Origin: Hydrogenophaga sp.
GTDB lineage: Bacteria > Pseudomonadota > Gammaproteobacteria > Burkholderiales > Burkholderiaceae_C
Direction: 5' to 3'
NCBI RefSeq assembly: GCF_018780385.1
Contig: NZ_JADMJO010000014.1
Coordinates: forward strand, 62,001-126,000
Length of the DNA stretch: 64,000 nt
Position 1 is the first letter of the stretch; the number at the start of each line of letters is the position of its first letter. Position numbers and translations under genes: made by a program. Under the pieces are notes generated by a model. It made no database searches, was not told the DNA's origin, and saw only the letters and a list, made by a program, of their open reading frames with translations. Shown here piece by piece: positions 61,001 through 64,000 of the stretch.

Positions 61001-61537
61001 TCGCGACGACGCGAGCAGTTCAGGGTTCTTCGTCCACGTGTTGAGGTAGCGCCCCTCAGCGCTGCCCTCAAACAGAAAGTCCGGAAAGGCATCAACAATG
61101 CCCTGCACGAACGCGAGGGTTCGCTTCAACTCCTGCTCGACATCCCCACGCGGATTGAGTTCGCCGGAGGACAGCACCAGGAAGCGCTGTTCGCGCAGTG
61201 TCAGCCCCTGAAGACGGAAGTTCGTCGCAACGCGACGACCATCTGCGGCTTCGTGCCACGACTGCCATTGAGTTGAAGCGCCGGGTCGCCAGCGAGGATG
61301 CGCAGCATCCGACCATTCCCGCCAGAGGGCCGCGTCGATGTCGTGAACGCTCGCCTGCAACAGCTGCTGGCGATCACAGCCACGCCATTGGCACGCCGCG
61401 TCGTTCGCGAACACAACTCTGCCGGCTTCGTCGGCGATCATGATCACCGACGGATAGGCATTGAGCCATCCGAGCAGCAACGCCGGCACCGGGTCGGACA
61501 TCGCGTCTGCAGAGGCGGGTGGGTTCCAATGTTCCAC
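58058..61537 (-). CDS. Multi-PAS hybrid histidine kinase with pseudo-receiver, receiver and Hpt domain
   Basis: Protein of 1159 residues without membrane helices. Four PAS-type sensor domains (starts near residues 20, 145, 270 and 390) precede HisKA (FLAHMSHEIRTPLNAVLGMA, H528) and HATPase (QVLINLAGNALKFTHEGHVE, DTGIGMT, GTGLGLSISKQLVELM). A first receiver-like domain (about 760-880) has VVLIEWGSDDG where the phospho-acceptor Asp should be, that is, Glu. The second receiver has D958 in VLMDLQMPGMDG. The C-terminal Hpt domain has H1100 in HKTRGSASALALMAA. The layout is that of ArcB/BarA-like phosphorelay kinases; the cognate regulator is not adjacent. The first ATG is used; a second at codon 13 is possible. 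Confidence 0.92.
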   Translation of the reverse strand: MEHWNPPASADAMSDPVPALLLGWLNAYPSVIMIADEAGRVVFANDAACQWRGCDRQQLLQASVHDIDAALWREWSDAAHPRWRPGASTQWQSWHEAADGRRVATNFRLQGLTLREQRFLVLSSGELNPRGDVEQELKRTLAFVQGIVDAFPDFLFEGSAEGRYLNTWTKNPELLASSRDFMLGRTLDEVLSPASAAIAKAAFREADERGLSFGKVISVDTAQGRHWYELSVSKMPMGEGEAPHFITVSRDVSARLALQEALEEKERQFRTLVENSPDLIARFDASSCCLYANPALAERTHREPAELIGMTPGDCLGSTPGEELQHRMRACLRRGEPQHMELSWTDTKGRPACFLVSLTPEFDSLNRVGSVLLVGRDIGELRAHQDRIHRLVESNIIGVLFWHDDGRIEAANDAFLDMLGYSRSDLLTGHVRWNHLTPPGHEEADQRTAEEIRLTGACGAYEKELLHRDGRRVPVLVGSAMLDREQQLRVTYVLDQTERRRAEVERRAREAAEAASRAKGEFLAHMSHEIRTPLNAVLGMAYLAERETREISTREKLEKIARAGHSLLNLINDILDFSKIEAGLLKIEHAPFDLQKVLDNVAVIMGSVVSSKAVEVLVAPLPMGVQHLVGDAFRIEQVLINLAGNALKFTHEGHVELSVRVIDKVRDRVTLRFSVEDTGIGMTREEVASLFKPFTQAEVSTSRRFGGTGLGLSISKQLVELMHSEIVVESTKGRGSAFRFTVEVGLATDSEWPASEAFARRQVLLAMAHERTRDNLIQICHRLDWGVSNVAIGEAGAPAVVGRGVDPVADVVLIEWGSDDGAGPALARQLRDATAGRSLGLVAVTRAREALALESLVDQGVLDALLVKPVTPSTLRESVDRALRRCGRSPETDGKTRSESAPLRGIRVMVVDDNDTNRELASSILASHGASVITAADGQTSVDILQVDRSVCDIVLMDLQMPGMDGMQATSRIRQLPGCETLPIVALTASAFNEQREAALGAGMDAVVTKPFDVEGLVRLLFRLGRGLVESEGMAADSPPPGTSTVSSGELLLVDFNVGLQLWQDLGHYRHHLHRFVQEHEDEAQRADALGNEDLIRHVHKTRGSASALALMAAAQVASHLEEHLRTGVRDPDEIARFASEIGRTCVAIGEHLDTPRAK

Positions 61538-61645
61538 AGTCCCTCACGTCCTGCGCTTTGGAAATCTCAGTCTAAGTCAGGTTGGAACCGGCCGCCATCC
61601 CATGCACGCCTCACCCTTCGCGCCATCGCCCCGATCAGGCGCCCC

Positions 61646-63070
61646 TCACTCGATCGCCTTCGTCATGTCCTCGACGACCTTCTTGGCGTCGCCAAAGACC
61701 ATCATGGTCTTGTCCATGTAGAACAGTTCGTTGTCCAGGCCGGCATAGCCCGCGGCCATGGAGCGCTTGTTCACGATCACCGTCTTGGCCTTGTAGGCCT
61801 CCAGGATCGGCATGCCATAGATCGTGCTGCCCTTTTGCAGAGCAGCCGGGTTCACCACGTCGTTGGCGCCCAGGATGATGGCCACGTCGGCCTGGCCGAA
61901 CTCGCCGTTGATGTCTTCCATCTCGAACACCTGGTCGTACGGCACCTCGGCTTCGGCCAGCAGCACGTTCATGTGCCCCGGCATGCGCCCGGCCACCGGG
62001 TGGATGGCGTACTTCACCGTGATGCCTTTTTCGGTCAGCTTGTGCGCGAGCTCTTTCACCGCATGCTGCGCGCGCGCCACCGCCAGACCGTAACCCGGCA
62101 CGATCACCACGGTCTCGGCGTTGCCCAGCACGAAGGCCGCGTCGTCGGCGCTGCCGCTCTTGACCGGCCGCGCTTCGGCCTTGGCGCCACCGGCGGTTGC
62201 CGCTTCCCCACCGAAGCCACCCAGGATCACGTTGAAGAACGAGCGGTTCATCGCCTTGCACATGATGTAGCTCAGGATCGCGCCCGACGAGCCCACCAGC
62301 GAACCGGCGATGATCAGCATGGAATTGTTCAGGCTGAAGCCGATGCCCGCAGCTGCCCAACCCGAGTAGCTGTTGAGCATGGACACCACCACCGGCATGT
62401 CGGCGCCGCCGATGGGGATGATGATCAGCACGCCCAGGATGAAGCCCAGCGCGATCACCAGCACGATGTCGATCCAGCTCTGCGAATGCCAGAAGCCAAA
62501 AATGAAGAAGACGGTGGCCAGGCCCAGCAGCAGGTTGAGCTTGTGCTGGCCGGCGAACTGCACCGGCGCGCCCTGGAACAGGCGGAACTTGTACTTGCCC
62601 GAGAGCTTGCCGAAGGCGATCACCGAGCCGCTGAAGGTGACCGCGCCGATGAAGGCGCCCAGCGCGAGCTCGATGCGGTTGCCGCCGGGAATGCCCTCGC
62701 CCTTGGCAACGATGCCGAAGGCCCAGGGCTCGGCCACCACGGCCACGGCGATGCAGACCGCGGCCAGGCCGATCATGCTGTGCATGAAAGCGACCAGCTC
62801 GGGCATCTTGGTCATCTCCACCCGGTTGGCCATGATGGCACCAATGGTGCCGCCCACCAGCAGCCCGCCCAGCACCCAGACCATGCCTTCGGCCTTGCCG
62901 CCGGCGAGCTCCACGATGAGCGCGGCCGTGGTGAGGATGGCGATGGCCATGCCGGTCATGCCGAAGATGTTGCCCCGGATGGAGGTGGTGGGATGCGACA
63001 GGCCTTTGAGGGCCTGGATGAAGAAGACGCTGGCCACCAGGTACAGCAGCGTGACGAGGTTCAGGGACAT
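61646..63070 (-). CDS. pntB: NAD(P) transhydrogenase subunit beta
   Basis: Protein of 474 residues. MSLNLVTLLYLVASVFFIQA opens nine or so membrane helices; the NADP-binding domain III follows (VVIVPGYGLAVARAQHAVKE, DVAIILGANDVVNPAA, and KTVIVNKRSMAAGYAGLDNE). It forms the proton channel and NADP site of the transhydrogenase. The start overlaps the pntA2 stop by one base. The longer open frame to 63319 is an antisense artefact of pntA2. Confidence 0.96.
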   Translation of the reverse strand: MSLNLVTLLYLVASVFFIQALKGLSHPTTSIRGNIFGMTGMAIAILTTAALIVELAGGKAEGMVWVLGGLLVGGTIGAIMANRVEMTKMPELVAFMHSMIGLAAVCIAVAVVAEPWAFGIVAKGEGIPGGNRIELALGAFIGAVTFSGSVIAFGKLSGKYKFRLFQGAPVQFAGQHKLNLLLGLATVFFIFGFWHSQSWIDIVLVIALGFILGVLIIIPIGGADMPVVVSMLNSYSGWAAAGIGFSLNNSMLIIAGSLVGSSGAILSYIMCKAMNRSFFNVILGGFGGEAATAGGAKAEARPVKSGSADDAAFVLGNAETVVIVPGYGLAVARAQHAVKELAHKLTEKGITVKYAIHPVAGRMPGHMNVLLAEAEVPYDQVFEMEDINGEFGQADVAIILGANDVVNPAALQKGSTIYGMPILEAYKAKTVIVNKRSMAAGYAGLDNELFYMDKTMMVFGDAKKVVEDMTKAIE

Positions 63071-63393
63071 TATTGGGCCCCCACGTTCGTCACTGGCGCC
63101 TTGCGTTCTTTCTTCTTGAACATCTCCAGCATTCGCCGCGTGACGAGGAATCCACCAAACACATTGACCGCGGCCAGCGCAACCGCCAGCACGCCCATGG
63201 TCTTGCCCAGGTTCGTTTCGGTGAGGGCTGCAGCCAGCATGGCGCCGACGATCACGATGGCCGAGATCGCGTTGGTCACGGCCATCAGTGGCGTGTGCAG
63301 CGCGGGCGTGACGTTCCACACCACGTGGTAACCCACGTAGATGGCCAGCACGAAGATGATGAGGTTGAGAACGGTGGGGGATACGGCTTCCAT
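63070..63393 (-). CDS. pntA2: NAD(P) transhydrogenase alpha subunit, membrane part
   Basis: Protein of 107 residues: three or four helices (LNLIIFVLAIYVGYHVVWNV, AVTNAISAIVIVGAMLAAAL, GVLAVALAAVNVFGGFLVTR). In split-alpha enzymes this is the second polypeptide. It lies 30 bases after pntA1 and overlaps pntB by one base. Confidence 0.94.
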   Translation of the reverse strand: MEAVSPTVLNLIIFVLAIYVGYHVVWNVTPALHTPLMAVTNAISAIVIVGAMLAAALTETNLGKTMGVLAVALAAVNVFGGFLVTRRMLEMFKKKERKAPVTNVGAQ

Positions 63394-63423
63394 GGTCTTT
63401 TCCTTGTTGTCTCTTCGCTGGGT

Positions 63424-64000
63424 TCAGCTTTTGCGTTTCACTTCACCGCCCTGCGCCATCAGGCAGGCCGCGACGATGTCGTCTTCCATGTCCACGTGCA
63501 GCGCGCCGTCCTTGTTGACGATGAGCTTGAGGAAATCGAGCACGTTGCGCGCGTAGAGCGCCGAGGCATCGGCGCCGACCATGGCGGCCAGGTTGGTTTC
63601 GCCGACGATGGTCACACCGTGCTTGACGACCGTGCGGTCGGTCTCGGTGATCGGGCAGTTGCCACCGACACCGTTGGCACCCTTGCCAGCGGCGATGTCC
63701 ACGATCACGCTGCCAGGCTTCATCGACTGGACCATGTCTTCGGTGATGAGCACGGGCGCAGCACGCCCGGGAATCAGTGCGGTGGAGATCACCACGTCGG
63801 CCAGCGCCACGCGCTTGGCCACTTCGATCTTCTGACGCTCCAGCCAGCTCGGCGGCATCGGCCGGGCATAACCACCCACACCCTCGGCCGCTTCCTTCTC
63901 TTCAGCGGTCTCGTAAGGCACGTCGATGAACTTGCCGCCCAGCGACTCGACTTGTTCCTTCACGCTCGGGCGCACGTCCGACGCTTCGATCACGGCGCCC
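63424..64000 (-). CDS. pntA1: NAD(P) transhydrogenase alpha subunit, NAD-binding part (N-terminus outside window)
   Basis: The last 191 complete codons of the domain I polypeptide of the split transhydrogenase alpha subunit. LADVVISTALIPGRAAPVLI is the typical NAD(H)-domain segment, followed by MVQSMKPGSVIVDIAAGKGA and HGVTIVGETNLAAMVGADAS. It continues through the right edge. The C-terminal tail (LMAQGGEVKRKS) is short, with no membrane part, as expected for a split alpha subunit. Confidence 0.94.
   Translation of the reverse strand, partial: GAVIEASDVRPSVKEQVESLGGKFIDVPYETAEEKEAAEGVGGYARPMPPSWLERQKIEVAKRVALADVVISTALIPGRAAPVLITEDMVQSMKPGSVIVDIAAGKGANGVGGNCPITETDRTVVKHGVTIVGETNLAAMVGADASALYARNVLDFLKLIVNKDGALHVDMEDDIVAACLMAQGGEVKRKS

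Noticed and set aside
1..64000. Mobile element, phage or CRISPR
   Set aside because: No transposase, integrase, phage structural gene, Cas gene or regularly spaced repeat was found; repeats are only short REP-like or palindromic elements.

Overview
The window is 64 kb of a high-GC chromosome that reads as a member of the Burkholderiales, most likely Comamonadaceae (Hydrogenophaga-like). The reasons are the proteobacterial ATP-grasp GshA, a bamE-dapB-leuS-lptE-holA block, hpf-ptsN-hprK, a split pntA1/pntA2/pntB, several tripartite and ABC uptake systems, and short GC-rich repeat elements of the kind seen between genes in that family. The genus is inferred from memory of gene order and was not tested. 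I see no phage, integrase, transposase, CRISPR array, rRNA or tRNA; this is mostly ordinary chromosomal backbone with catabolic and transport cassettes.

Layout. 0-2.9 kb: the end of malate synthase G, a small hypothetical, an AAA ATPase/DUF4143 protein and an M48 protease. 3-9.3 kb: an Lrp-type regulator, then a TRAP transporter of the 2-oxoacid-binding type, a TauE/SafE permease and a gamma-glutamyltransferase-fold hydrolase that resembles oxamate amidohydrolase. 9.4-20.3 kb: a PEP-CTERM protein, an AI-2E-family exporter, an MFS exporter, a class II amidotransferase, an SsuABC-like ABC importer, a 24-residue membrane microprotein, an alpha/beta hydrolase-LuxR regulator facing a diiron protein, a VOC protein and an SMR exporter. 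20.3-28.2 kb: glutathione synthesis (gshA, gshB) interleaved with kup and a BenE transporter, then proA and a very small flagellar-rod-like protein. 28.2-35.2 kb: an Rrf2/flavoprotein pair, an HxlR/methyltransferase divergent pair with an orphan antitoxin, an MFS fusion protein and an aldehyde dehydrogenase. 35.3-41.4 kb: a complete livKHMGF branched-chain-type ABC importer with a divergent AraC regulator.

41.4-50.99 kb holds housekeeping genes: bamE-dapB-exbB-exbD-leuS-lptE-holA on the minus strand, fur facing away from bamE, then hpf-ptsN-hprK. 51-64 kb holds a hybrid histidine kinase with a patatin lipase, corA, mtnN-fadD, a large PAS hybrid kinase with a degenerate receiver and an Hpt domain, and the transhydrogenase genes running off the right edge.

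The strongest candidate for something undescribed is the 208-bp leader of corA (54244-54451). It has a 17-codon leader ORF with a good ribosome-binding site and tandem proline codons. This ORF overlaps the left arm of a 13-bp perfect long-range helix, and the right arm of that helix can pair instead with a second copy of the same heptamer just ahead of corA. That is the layout of a translation-coupled attenuator. Two other genes (the DUF4143 ATPase and the rrf2-like gene) have inverted repeats with -10 boxes that end only 5 to 7 bases before the start codon, so leaderless transcripts with autoregulation are likely there.
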